Positions 9,937 to 17,591 of a DNA stretch of 64,000 nucleotides are shown here, in pieces. Location of the stretch: NCBI GenBank assembly GCA_963844315.1, contig CAWJOC010000001.1, positions 99,687 through 163,686 of the forward strand, in the 5' to 3' direction. Within the stretch, counting starts at the first letter, position 1; the number at the start of each line of letters is the position of its first letter. The notes below the pieces were generated by a model. The model saw only the letters and a program-made list of their open reading frames with translations. It was not told where the DNA came from and searched no databases. A program made the translations under genes and the position numbers. The DNA comes from CAWAVN01 sp963844315. Its GTDB lineage: Bacteria; Planctomycetota; Planctomycetia; Planctomycetales; Planctomycetaceae.

Positions 9937-10221
9937 ATGAAAAAGCGCGTAGTGAGCTTCCTGCTCGAAAAGAGAGGATTTGTCTTGATTCGCAAGAGAG
10001 GAAGGATTCATCTGGATGGCGAACAGTTCGATGAAAACCAACAGATCTGGTTGGAAGAAAATCCGACGCTCGCTGAAGTTTATTTGACGGTTCCTTACTT
10101 TTCCCAGGAAGAAGCGGCGCAACAGTATGACGAACATGAATTGGACTGGAGTAACAAGGCCGAAGAGTATTATCGTTCACAACATCCAAACTCGAACTTC
10201 ATTTTCAAATATGAGGAATAG
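9937..10221 (+). CDS. Small acidic hypothetical protein
   Basis: A 94-residue soluble protein of unknown family (MKKRVVSFLLEKRG...NFIFKYEE). It has a basic first 25 residues followed by an acidic, aromatic-rich body (WLEENPTLAEVYLTV, WSNKAEEYYRSQHP). The ATG at 9937 is chosen because GTGGGGAA lies upstream; the frame is open to 9865. Its stop codon overlaps the GTG start of the next small gene by one base, so the two are probably co-transcribed and translationally coupled. No signal peptide or membrane segment is visible. Confidence 0.5.
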   Translation: MKKRVVSFLLEKRGFVLIRKRGRIHLDGEQFDENQQIWLEENPTLAEVYLTVPYFSQEEAAQQYDEHELDWSNKAEEYYRSQHPNSNFIFKYEE

Positions 10222-10568
10222 TGACCACTGTGGACGCGAAATGCTACGAATCTCTCCGGGACCGTTTTCGCCAGGTGTTCGAGGCGGCTTGGGATCGGGA
10301 AGAACTCGAGAATTACGACGAGCTCCGCGAAAAGTTCGCATTTCACATGGCGGACGTGGCCCAGAACTTCGCGGAGATGGCCCAGGTTTATGGAGATCCC
10401 AAGTCGTGCGATGTGCCTTGCGTCCAATAGCGAACCGAGTTTTTCTTCAACCATGCCGTGCCGCATTTAATGGCGGCGGCTCAAATCTATGGCGAGATTC
10501 CTCAAATCTTCGAGGAACAAGAAGGCGTCCACGATTGGGAAAGCTTCACCGACAACGAAGTGACGTGA
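10221..10568 (+). pseudogene. Small hypothetical gene with in-frame TAG and internal duplication
   Basis: From a GTG overlapping the previous stop, 69 codons run to a TAG at 10428-10430. The same frame then continues open for 45 more codons to a TGA at 10566. The two halves resemble each other: HMADVAQNFAEMAQVYGD before the stop and HAVPHLMAAAQIYGE after it. This suggests a tandemly duplicated helical unit interrupted by a nonsense change or sequencing error; alternatively the second half starts separately at the ATG 10482. No family was recognised. It sits directly before the DUF1559 gene. Confidence 0.45.
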
Positions 10569-10602
10569 TCTTCAGAGATCATCAATGACCAGAGGCGGCG
10601 AC

Positions 10603-11358
10603 ATGAAACTCCGAGATTGGCCTTGGTCCCAATGGTTGCCTTGGATAATTATGGCGGGAGTCATTGCCGTGTTGGTAGCGCTGATTGCACCTACCATCCA
10701 ACAGGCACGCGATGCTGCCCGGAGATCCACGTCGAAGAACAATCTCAAGCAGCTGGGAATGGCGCTTCATAATTACCATGAAATCTACGAATGCTTTCCT
10801 CCCGGCGGCATCATCAATGAAAACGAAGTGGCATACCATGGATGGTTCAGATCACTAATGCCTCAATTGGATGCCGCTCCTTACTACGAGATGATCAATT
10901 CTGATTCTCCTTGGAGTGACCCTGAGAACGCTTCTGTTTTCCGCATACAATATACGGTCGCCTTAATGCCGAGCGTTAAGGAAACCTACACCAAGGAGGG
11001 TCTGGCTTTGCTGCATTATCTGGGCAATCCCAATGTGTTCCACCGTAACAGTTCCGTGAAGTTGGAGGACATGAAAGCCGGGGCTGCGGAAACCTGGTTT
11101 CTCGGCGAAGTCGCGGGGAACTATCAGCCCTGGGGTTATCCATTCAATTGGCGACCCTTGGGAAGTCAACTCAATGCCGGTCCCGATTCCTACGGTCGGC
11201 CAACAAAGGATGGGGCACACTTCTTGATGGGCGATGGCTCGGTGCGATTTCTTCCAAACGCTGTGGACCCAGAGGTTCTTCAAACGATGGCGAAGGCTCC
11301 GCCCATCGCCCCGTCGGAAGCGACCAAAGTTCCCGACCGGCCGTTTGAGTTTCAGTAG
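10603..11358 (+). CDS. DUF1559 family protein (pseudopilin-like)
   Basis: A 251-residue member of the planctomycete DUF1559 (SBP_bac_10) family. It has one N-terminal membrane helix (WLPWIIMAGVIAVLVALIAP), the following family block (QQARDAARRSTSKNNLKQLGMALHNYH), and the C-terminal H-x-DG-type signature HFLMGDGSVRFL. Most DUF1559 proteins begin with a prepilin cleavage site of the G-F-T-L-I-E-L type; this one does not, so it is more likely a simple membrane-anchored variant. The ATG at 10603 has GAGG seven bases upstream; an earlier ATG at 10585 is possible. Function of the family is unproven, with surface or pilus-like roles proposed. Confidence 0.85.
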   Translation: MKLRDWPWSQWLPWIIMAGVIAVLVALIAPTIQQARDAARRSTSKNNLKQLGMALHNYHEIYECFPPGGIINENEVAYHGWFRSLMPQLDAAPYYEMINSDSPWSDPENASVFRIQYTVALMPSVKETYTKEGLALLHYLGNPNVFHRNSSVKLEDMKAGAAETWFLGEVAGNYQPWGYPFNWRPLGSQLNAGPDSYGRPTKDGAHFLMGDGSVRFLPNAVDPEVLQTMAKAPPIAPSEATKVPDRPFEFQ

Positions 11359-11446
11359 GAACGCAAACCGATCTTGCTTTCCCCGGCGGCGGATTTATAC
11401 TTCCTGGTGAGGATTGGGTTCCTTCGCTTTTTGGTTTTTGCCTTTG

Positions 11447-11800
11447 ATGCTTCAGTGGTTGGCCAGGGTTTTGGGATTGGCGGTTTGCCTCTGCCTGTGG
11501 GTAGGGTTGGCAAGTGAGCCGAAACTTTGCGCTTTCAATAACACCCAGAGTTCCACGTCGGAAGAGAACCCAAAGGTGGCCGAGACGGTGGTTTCTCCAA
11601 TTGCGCCCTGCCCGGAATCGGCGGATGTTGTGCCCGATGTCGATTTGACCGGGGTTTTAGCCCATCCGCTGTTGGTCACCAGCGAACCGGCTTTGCTGCA
11701 ACTCCATCTGGAAGATGTGGCGCACCAACAGTGGCAACGCTTTGGCCGGGCGGATGTCGCGCCATTTGTCTTCTGCCGCTTGTTGCCGATTCAGGTTTAG
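11447..11800 (+). CDS. Putative small secreted protein
   Basis: A frame of 117 codons beginning MLQWLARVLGLAVCLCLWVGLAS, which reads as a good signal peptide. The remainder is Ser/Glu/Pro-rich, then Val/Leu-rich, with four cysteines. There is no recognisable domain. It runs in the same direction as its neighbours and has plausible codon use, but there is no clear ribosome binding site, so it may be spurious. Confidence 0.35.
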   Translation: MLQWLARVLGLAVCLCLWVGLASEPKLCAFNNTQSSTSEENPKVAETVVSPIAPCPESADVVPDVDLTGVLAHPLLVTSEPALLQLHLEDVAHQQWQRFGRADVAPFVFCRLLPIQV

Positions 11801-11943
11801 GATCTCCATCCCGCTGTTGATGGATTGATCGAGTCGCGCTATGCCGCGCCTCTTCTTGCCTGATTGTGGCCAGCCCGTTTGCTGCGCCCGCTGCTTTTTC
11901 CCATTCCGCAAAGCGGACCGCTTTGCACTTTTGGAGTTCTCCC

Positions 11944-12448
11944 ATGCCCCACAAAACTTCTCATCATCCCAAAACGGATCCCTGCCAAGACTCACGCCTC
12001 CACCGAAGCGGATGCCTATGCCAAGGTGTGCCGACTGTTGGAACACGGAAAGCTGGAGGAAGCGTTGACGTTGGCTCGGTCCCGGCACGATCCTGATATG
12101 AAAAACGCCCAGGCCGTCTGCCTGATGCGAACAGGCCACGCCGATGAAGCCGTCCGCATTTACCGGACCTTGGTGCTCGATAACACAGGTCTCTTTATGC
12201 GGGAGAATTTGCCCGTGGTCTATAAAACGAACTACGCCTTCGCGCTCTTGCTGTCGGGACACATTGGAGGCGGCATCGCCATCTCCAAGGAACTCGCCAA
12301 CGTGGACCATCCCAGCGTTCATAAACTCCGCGCGGCGATTGAAGCCTGGAAAGCGAAGTTGTCCGTTTTGCAAAAAGTGGGGTTGGCTTTGGGACTGGAA
12401 CCCAAACGCCCGTTGGAATTGGATTTCGCTCCGGGCGACTTGATGTAA
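11944..12448 (+). CDS. TPR-like protein (frameshifted near its start)
   Basis: The ATG at 11944 opens MPHKTSHHPKTD; within about 30 bases the frame must shift by one (near 11975) to give AKTHASTEADAYAKVCRLLEHGKLEEALTLARS and onward for 150 residues. The body has alternating helices with small/large residue spacing typical of tetratricopeptide repeats (YAKVCRLLEHGKLEEALTLA, AVCLMRTGHADEAVRIYRTL, NYAFALLLSGHIGGGIAISKEL). It is probably a soluble scaffold protein with unknown partners. No operon link is obvious. Confidence 0.55.
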
Positions 12449-12864
12449 CATTTCCGGGCGAAACAAAAAAAGAGAAGCCTTCCCCTCCCCCGAGTTCGAA
12501 GGCTTCTCCCGGTTGCTTTGGTGTTTGGGCAGGCGAGTTTGTCTCGCCTTCCCATCCGCAGCAACTTTGGCAAAGGCGGATTGGCTTGACAGGATCCCTT
12601 GGGCCATTCCGCCAGCTTATCCAAGGCCGCCATCGCCGCCTTGGGTTATTGTCTTGGCGAGCCAGCCGCGTGTGGCATGTTTCGGTTTGCTTGAAAATGG
12701 TGGTGTCTTTCCAGGAGCAGACACAGGACCGAAACTGCGAAACGCGGCTGGCTTCATCTAAGAGATGGCCAACGGGGAAGAAAAACTGACACGAATTTTT
12801 TGAGGCCAGCCGCCAATCCCCGGCGAGGACTGAGGCCAAATTCGGAAAAATTCCCAGGGAACGA
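12449..12864. other. Intergenic region between TPR gene and bfd
   Basis: About 410 bases without a convincing gene. It holds a hairpin at 12471-12508 and then sequence with no recognised feature up to the bfd promoter. Confidence 0.4.
12471..12508 (-). terminator. Hairpin with T-run on the minus strand
   Basis: Stem arms GAGAAGCCTTC and GAAGGCTTCTC (11 bp) follow AAAAAAA on the plus strand, which reads as hairpin plus T-run on the minus strand. No minus-strand gene is evident upstream, so its role is unclear; it may simply stabilise the 3' end of the TPR message. Confidence 0.4.
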
Positions 12865-12892
12865 TTGACGGAGACAAGACTCCGATTACAAT
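12865..12892 (+). promoter_or_regulatory. Sigma-70-type promoter for bfd
   Basis: TTGACG (12865-12870), 16 bases, then TACAAT (12887-12892) closely match the -35 and -10 consensus. Transcription would start near 12899, directly before the palindromic operator at 12901. Confidence 0.6.
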
Positions 12893-12900
12893 AGGCGGAT

Positions 12901-12919
12901 ATTGAGACTCAATCTCAAC
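12901..12919. promoter_or_regulatory. Fur-like operator upstream of bfd
   Basis: ATTGAGACTCAATCTCAAC is a dyad (TTGAGA-N5-TCTCAA) of the size and type of a Fur box, lying just after the -10 element. Its first 14 bases (ATTGAGAYTCAATC) also occur on the minus strand at 13840-13827, upstream of bfr. Regulation by an iron-responsive repressor is inference from position and sequence. Confidence 0.55.
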
Positions 12920-12993
12920 AAGAGCAAAACTTGAAAAACACGCCCGCCGCTTTCCTTCGGAAAACCTGCGGGCGAATTGGAGACGGGTTATTG

Positions 12994-13224
12994 ATGTCCC
13001 CTTCCACCGACAACAAAATCATCTGCCATTGCCTGGGTGTCACGGAAACAGACATCCGCTCGGCCATTTCCACCGGCTCGGTTCAGACCATCAAATGCGT
13101 GATGAACCAAACCAGCGCGGGCACGGGCTGCACGGCTTGCCTTAGGCGGATTAACGAAATGCTCTGCCAAGGCTGCGATCAATCCTCGGCTTCGGTCGAG
13201 CCTGCCGCTTGCGTGGCCAGGTAA
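12994..13224 (+). CDS. bfd: Bacterioferritin-associated ferredoxin-like [2Fe-2S] protein
   Basis: A 76-residue protein with a BFD-type [2Fe-2S] domain: CHCLGVTE near the N-terminus supplies C-x-C and GTGCTACLRRI supplies C-x2-C. Bfd binds bacterioferritin and passes electrons that release stored iron, so it is usually induced by iron starvation. The ATG at 12994 is chosen because the family sequence begins there; the frame is open upstream to a TTG at 12931, which would add an atypical tail. A leader hairpin (CGCCCGC...GCGGGCG, 12941-12976) lies between promoter and start. The 3' end overlaps the end of the convergent bfr gene by 46 bases, so the two transcripts are antisense at their tails. 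Confidence 0.85.
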   Translation: MSPSTDNKIICHCLGVTETDIRSAISTGSVQTIKCVMNQTSAGTGCTACLRRINEMLCQGCDQSSASVEPAACVAR

Positions 13225-13668
13225 AGCTCCACGCTGGTCGTGGCGATCAGGTGCTGCTGGGCTTCCAGCCAGTCCACGCTTTCCTCGGTTTCCTTGAGGA
13301 TCCGCTCCATCACTTCCCGGCTGCCGTTGTCTTTCTTGTCCGCCGCCAGGCGGATGCCGTCGTTGTAAGTGGCCACGCCATGCAGTTCGAGCTTTAAGCT
13401 GTTGTCGAGTTGCTCCGGAACCGATTGCCCCACGCGGATCACATCGTAGCGGGCGATTTCCGGGACGCCGTCCAAGAACAAGATGCGGTCGATGAGATAC
13501 TCCGCATGCTTCATTTCCTCGATGGATTCCTCGTAAAAATGCTTGGCCAGAAACCGGTATCCCCAATTGCGCGCACATTTTGGCTTGGATGAAATACTGG
13601 TTGATCGCGGTCAGTTCGATGGTCAGCCCCGCGTTCAGGGCATCAATTACACTTTGGTCGCCTTTCAT
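13179..13668 (-). CDS. bfr: Bacterioferritin (one frameshift)
   Basis: The N-terminus MKGDQSVIDALNAGLTIE, INQYF and the later EEMKHAEYLIDRILFLDG and VPEQLD are classic bacterioferritin. The haem-ligand Met in EEMKHAE and ferroxidase ligands corresponding to E18, E51, H54 and E94 are present. The block that is usually EEGHIDWLE reads TEESVDWLE, so positions equivalent to E127 and H130 appear as Thr and Ser. Bacterioferritin forms a 24-mer haem-containing iron store. A single-base frameshift near 13565 separates MCAQLG from the following YRFLAKHFYEES. It faces bfd tail to tail, its functional partner. Confidence 0.85.
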
Positions 13669-13985
13669 GGGTGTCTCTCCTGGGGATTTTGAGGGAGGGG
13701 GAATGAGCCGAAAGTGGCCCTCGGCCTGAGAATTGTAGAAAGCCCCCCGCCTTGGTTTCCACCGTAAGCCTAGGAAACTTAACGTTTTTCGAGGATTGAT
13801 ATTGTGTCTCTCTGAAACGGCCCGGCGATTGAATCTCAATTCGCAAACGCGGGCGGAAAGGCTTGAGGAAAACCGCGCGGAACTGGGCTTGGCCGAGGAG
13901 CGGGGTTTGGTTACTATCCCCAACTTTTCCGAAACTCCCGTCGCTCTGTTCCCCTCGTTTCTCACCGCCAGAAGACGCCACGATC
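13669..13985. other. Divergent intergenic region between bfr and PEGA gene
   Basis: Contains the operator-like sequence at 13827-13840 about 160 bases upstream of bfr. No clear promoter hexamers or RNA gene were recognised in the remainder. Confidence 0.4.
13827..13840 (-). promoter_or_regulatory. Operator-like sequence upstream of bfr
   Basis: On the minus strand this reads ATTGAGATTCAATC, identical except for one pyrimidine to the first 14 bases of the dyad upstream of bfd (12901-12914). Both contain ATTGA-N3-TCAAT. Its place upstream of bfr suggests a common iron regulator; this is inference. Confidence 0.45.
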
Positions 13986-14429
13986 ATGGGGTTTTTATCC
14001 ACGCGCTCCTGTTCCGAGAAACCCGCCTTGGCGTGGTGGGGGTTATTTCTTTTGGCCGTCTGTTGCTTTGGGCAGATGGGCTGCACGCACCGCCGGGTGA
14101 CGATCCAATCCAATCCGCCCGGAGCGCTTGTTTTGATTGATGGCCAGGAAAAAGGCTATACGCCTTACTCGATGGATTTCACCTATTACGGGACCAGGGA
14201 AGTCCAACTGGTCAAACCGGGCTTCGAGACGTTGACCGTGCTGCAAAAGTTTCCCAAGCCCTGGTATCAGGTGTTTCCGATTGAGTTTTTCTCGGACAAC
14301 CTCTGGCCCTTTAGGGCGACCGACCGCAACAATTTCACCTACCAGATGCAGCCGCACGTGATCGCCCCGGTGGAGGAACTTCTCGAACGCGCGGACGGCC
14401 TCAGGACGGAATCCCACATCGGGCGGTGA
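13986..14429 (+). CDS. PEGA-domain lipoprotein
   Basis: A 147-residue exported protein. It starts with a signal peptide (WWGLFLLAVCCFGQMGC) whose final MGC is a plausible lipobox, predicting lipidation at that Cys. The PEGA domain follows: VTIQSNPPGALVLIDGQEKGYTP, REVQLVKPGFETLTV. PEGA domains are small beta-sandwich modules found in surface proteins and often bind other surface components. The frame is open upstream to 13863, but the ATG at 13986 starts the signal peptide. A family A palindrome begins eight bases after its stop codon. Confidence 0.8.
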   Translation: MGFLSTRSCSEKPALAWWGLFLLAVCCFGQMGCTHRRVTIQSNPPGALVLIDGQEKGYTPYSMDFTYYGTREVQLVKPGFETLTVLQKFPKPWYQVFPIEFFSDNLWPFRATDRNNFTYQMQPHVIAPVEELLERADGLRTESHIGR

Positions 14430-14437
14430 ATCGGAAT

Positions 14438-14507
14438 GAGCCGCGCACGAAGTAAGCGGTCTGGTGATTTCTGAACTTTTTTAGACCGCTTGCTTCGTGC
14501 GCGGCTC
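14438..14507. repeat. Palindromic element, family A copy 2
   Basis: Arms of 25 bases (14438-14462 and 14483-14507) pair with a single T-G mismatch. The core is the same as at 731-801 (CCGCGCACGAAGTAAGCGG). It lies between the PEGA gene and the convergent SLOG-type gene. Confidence 0.85.
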
Positions 14508-14570
14508 AAGAAGTCCAAACCAATTCTCCAGCCGGTTTTGGAACGACTGAATGACCAATGGGTTTGCGGT

Positions 14571-15047
14571 TTAATCAGGTCGCCGGGTGGGCATCGCATC
14601 CAAGAGCCTGTGGAGATAGTCCACGGTTTTCTGGTAAATGCCCGGTTCGGTGCTTTCCCTGGGACCGGCGATGTTGAGCGATTGGATTTGATGGGTCAGC
14701 AGTTGCTCCCAGAGCCAAGCCGGACTGGGAGGATCGGCAAAATCCACGCGGCAAACGGGTTTCCCGCATTGCTCGGCGAAATGTTTTGTGAGCCTGGTTC
14801 CGCCTTTGAGTTTTCCCGTGGCGAGAATCAGCGTGGCATCCGAATCCCGGACGTTCCATTCGGTGCGCTCGCGGTAGCGGCGGTTGGGCGTTTCGGTGAG
14901 CGGATAGCGGTCGGGAATCCGTCCATCCTCGGCCAACCGCCCGCGCGGACACCAACCGCCCAATGAGATGCCGCGCGCCAAAGCCACATCCAGAGCCGCC
15001 CGGTCCACGCCGGTCTGTCCGCCGGAGATGATTTTTTCCAGGATCAC
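14571..15047 (-). CDS. Putative molybdenum carrier / SLOG-superfamily protein
   Basis: A 158-residue protein with the N-terminal signature ISGGQTGVDRAALDVA and GWCPRGRLAEDG, then DATLILATG and GGTRLT, all typical of the putative molybdenum carrier family (PF12694), part of the SLOG nucleotide-ligand-binding superfamily. The start codon is GTG. It lies 21 bases downstream of the TerB-like gene on the same strand, so the two are probably co-transcribed. Function is uncertain: SLOG proteins often bind nucleotide-derived ligands, and the molybdenum link rests on a distant lysine-decarboxylase-like fold. Confidence 0.8.
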   Translation of the reverse strand: MILEKIISGGQTGVDRAALDVALARGISLGGWCPRGRLAEDGRIPDRYPLTETPNRRYRERTEWNVRDSDATLILATGKLKGGTRLTKHFAEQCGKPVCRVDFADPPSPAWLWEQLLTHQIQSLNIAGPRESTEPGIYQKTVDYLHRLLDAMPTRRPD

Positions 15048-15068
15048 TGTGCGGACGCCTGGCCGTGG

Positions 15069-15512
15069 TTAGCCGCGGTTTTTGATGGCGATGACTTTGA
15101 AGATTTTTTGGGCCTGCTCGCGTTCGATGCCGAGCTTCGTCCGGAGATCGTGCAGGAATTCTTTTTCGTCCTCTTCGATGCCCTGGTCGGCGAGCGTCAA
15201 ATCGCAAGCCCCGGCGAAAGCGGTTTCGGCGAGTTCGTCGGGTAGCGCGCCGACGGCCCGGTCCACGAGGGTTTCCACGCCGTCGCGCTTGAGGACGCCG
15301 AGCAGCTTATCCATCATTTTGCTGAATTTGTTGCCATCGTAGCCTTGGAACATTTTCATCCTTAGCGCGATGACGCCCAGGCCTTGGGCTTCCTCGTTGG
15401 AGATGTGCCCGTCGCAGGCGCTCGCGCCCAGCAAAATGCCGGCGAAGGCTTCCTGCTGGGTCATCGTGGTGTCTCGCTCCATGCCTTCGAATGCGTTATC
15501 GAATAACCCCAT
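15069..15512 (-). CDS. TerB-like protein, copy 2
   Basis: 147 residues, all-helical, resembling TerB/tellurite-resistance family proteins. Family features are an N-terminal acidic helix pair (EAFAGILLGASACDGHISNEE) and a C-terminal repeat (AFAGACDLTLADQGIEEDEKEFLHDLRTKLGI). The two D-G-x-I/V-x-x-E segments are typical TerB metal-binding-like motifs. AAGGGGAG precedes the ATG. It is a paralogue of the gene at 15740-16184 and lies in the same direction as the SLOG-type gene. TerB proteins are linked to membrane stress responses; no other ter genes are present. Confidence 0.75.
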   Translation of the reverse strand: MGLFDNAFEGMERDTTMTQQEAFAGILLGASACDGHISNEEAQGLGVIALRMKMFQGYDGNKFSKMMDKLLGVLKRDGVETLVDRAVGALPDELAETAFAGACDLTLADQGIEEDEKEFLHDLRTKLGIEREQAQKIFKVIAIKNRG

Positions 15513-15637
15513 ATCTGCTCCCCTTGTGGCTGCGAGTGGTTGTTGGATTCGATGGAATTACCGGCTGAGGATAGATGAAAGACATCCATCCTCTCGGCGA
15601 ATGGTCCTTCGCGGCGTATCTCGGAGACGACTCGCGC

Positions 15638-15712
15638 GTGTGCCACTGGCTTTGCCAGTGCGAAGTTCGGTTCAACATTCTTCAAAAGCACTGGCAAAGC
15701 CAGGGGCACACA
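15638..15712. repeat. Inverted repeat between TerB-like genes
   Basis: GTGTGCCACTGGCTTTGCCAGTG is matched by CACTGGCAAAGCCAGGGGCACAC, leaving a 30-base spacer. The left arm itself contains the small hairpin CACTGGCTTTGCCAGTG. It lies between two genes in the same direction. Confidence 0.75.
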
Positions 15713-15739
15713 ACCTGTCAATCCAAGATGGATGTGATA

Positions 15740-16184
15740 CTAGCCTTTGTTTTTGATAATCATGACTTCCACAATCGTCAGGGCTTCATCGCCGGAGACG
15801 TTGAGCTTGCGCTGGAGCTTCTCGAGGAATTCTTCTTCCTCGGATTCGACCGTGCCGTCGGCGAGCACGATGTCGCAGGCATTGCAGAAGGCGGTTTCGT
15901 GGAGTTTCGCGGGCAAGTGCGGGACGCAACGGTCGAGCAACCCATCCACGTCGTGCTTCTTCAGAGATCTTCACCAGGCGGTCCATCATGTGGCTGAATT
16001 TCTGGCCGGTCCAGGAGTCAAACATTTTCATGCGGGCCAAGATGGTCCAAAGTCCCTCGGCTTCCTCGTCGGCGATGTGGCCGTCCGCCGCCGCCGCCCC
16101 CAAGAGCACGCCGGCAAAGGCTTCTTGAACGGCCATTTCCTGGCTCTCTTTTTGAGTGCCGAAAAAACTGTCGAATAGACCCAT
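15740..16184 (-). CDS. TerB-like protein, copy 1 (frameshifted)
   Basis: Begins MGLFDSFFGTQKES and matches the neighbouring TerB-like protein in EAFAGVLLGAAAADGHIADEEAEGL and, after a frameshift near 15962, in AFCNACDIVLADGTVESEEEEFLEKL. Read across the break the product is about 147 residues, the same as its paralogue, so the frameshift is probably a sequence error. It is the first gene of the probable three-gene unit TerB-TerB-SLOG, although the 15638-15712 inverted repeat may reduce read-through. Confidence 0.7.
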
Positions 16185-16718
16185 GAGAATTCTCCAAAAG
16201 GAGGGTGGAGGAAATCAGGACCGGAACGCGGAATTGCCAGGACCAAGGGAAGAAGGGAGCCAGAATGCACTGAACATTTATCAAATATCCAGGTAAGATT
16301 CTACCCGGCCTGATTTGAATTTCAAGAAGTGGGTTGGAAAGAAAACCGTTTCGAGAAAGCCTGCTCTCATCAAAGTTTTCCGGCACTCTCATTCAAAAAC
16401 CCTAACTCGCCGTTGGGGAATCGGCGGGCGATTATGAAGAAAATTTTGCGGTTTGCCCACGAAATTCCCCGGCAACTTGCGTATGCTTTATGAAAAGATT
16501 TTCTTGGGTAAAATCCAGAGGACAGGCAAAACCTTCCCTGAGAAACGCACTCCTAAAATCCCTGCATTGCTTTTTGATGTTAAAGATGCGACTAATCCTG
16601 AATTTTGACAAACTGTTCGCCGGGTTTTTGATACGAAAGCCCCTGGCCGACTTCGCCCGCGCTTTGAAAGCGTATGGGCTGGTGGATTGTTTGAGTCCTC
16701 GATTGTCCCGCTGTTTTT
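16185..16718. other. Long intergenic region upstream of HNH gene
   Basis: No protein gene was recognised. A promoter-like pair (TTGACA at 16605-16610, 17 bases, TTGATA at 16628-16633) precedes a GC-rich stretch with a small hairpin (CGCTTTGAAAGCG) and a terminator at 16721-16754. This could be a short untranslated RNA of about 110 bases, or a leader of the HNH gene. Confidence 0.4.
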
Positions 16719-16720
16719 CC

Positions 16721-16754
16721 CGCCTGCTGCCGGTCCGGCATCGGGCGTTTTTTT
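16721..16754 (+). terminator. Rho-independent terminator upstream of HNH gene
   Basis: An imperfect stem formed by CGCCTGCTGCCGG and CCGGCATCGGGCG is followed by seven T residues. It lies 100 bases before the HNH start and so ends a transcript starting upstream, or attenuates the HNH gene. Confidence 0.65.
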
Positions 16755-16853
16755 ATGGGTCGGCTCAATCGCTAAGGTCCGTGGAACGGATCCCAAGCGT
16801 CCGGCCTGGATCGTTTTTTGTCCGAGGTTTTTCCTTGTGGAGGGTTTAGGCGC

Positions 16854-17450
16854 ATGGTTTCGGCGGTTTTACAACGGCCCACGCTAATGCTGAACCGGAA
16901 TTGGCAACCCGTGGGCGTCGCGACGGTGTCCCGTTCCCTGGTCATGGTCTGGAACGGCACGGCGCGCGTGGTCGATCCGAATGATTATCAACTCTACACC
17001 TGGGCCGATTGGGCCGCCCTCAAACCGTCGGAGAACGACTTGGTGATCCATACCGTCCGCTCGAAGCTTCGCGTGCCCGAAGTCATCGCCCTCACCAAAT
17101 ACGACCGCGTCCCCAACAACACCGTGACCTTCAGCCGAAGGAACATCTTCAAGCGCGACCGCTTCACCTGCCAATACTGCGGCCAGCAGCCCGGCAAGGA
17201 AGAACTGACCATCGACCACGTTCTGCCCCGTTCGCGAGGCGGGGTTTCCAGTTGGGAAAACTGCGTCCTGGCTTGCGTGGACTGCAACAGCCGCAAGGCC
17301 GACTTGCTCCCCAGCGAAGCCCGCATGCCCCTCATCAAGCACCCGGAACGCCCCAAATGGCGTCCGCTTTACGCCACCCGGGGCGAACGCTTTCGCAGTT
17401 GGTCCAAATTCCTCAGCGAAGCCTATTGGGACGTCGAATTGCAAGAGTAA
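16854..17450 (+). CDS. HNH endonuclease family protein
   Basis: A 198-residue protein of the HNH family common in planctomycetes and cyanobacteria. The C-terminal half holds the nuclease core: FTCQYCGQQPG (first zinc Cys pair), TIDHVLPRSRGG (catalytic His region), WENCVLACVDCNSRKAD (second Cys pair and Asn). The N-terminal half (LMLNRNWQPVGVATVSRSLVMVWNGTARVV) is the conserved family extension. TGGAGGG lies upstream of the ATG at 16854. It is a single gene with no restriction or phage gene nearby, so a housekeeping DNA-processing role seems more likely than defence; this is inference. Confidence 0.9.
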   Translation: MVSAVLQRPTLMLNRNWQPVGVATVSRSLVMVWNGTARVVDPNDYQLYTWADWAALKPSENDLVIHTVRSKLRVPEVIALTKYDRVPNNTVTFSRRNIFKRDRFTCQYCGQQPGKEELTIDHVLPRSRGGVSSWENCVLACVDCNSRKADLLPSEARMPLIKHPERPKWRPLYATRGERFRSWSKFLSEAYWDVELQE

Positions 17451-17480
17451 CGCCCAAAGTTCCGCTAAACCCTTGGGTGG

Positions 17481-17508
17481 CACGCCCTGAGGCTTTGCGA
17501 AGGGCGTG
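17481..17508. repeat. Small palindrome after HNH gene
   Basis: CACGCCCT and AGGGCGTG pair around a 12-base loop, 30 bases after the HNH stop. There is no T-run, so it is a possible transcript-end hairpin only. Confidence 0.45.
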
Positions 17509-17591
17509 GTAACGCCGCCTAGTGGAAGTTGCCGGGATTTCTCAATACACTTCAGCTATCCAGGTCGGTTTCTTTGGCGTGAGGTGGGATG

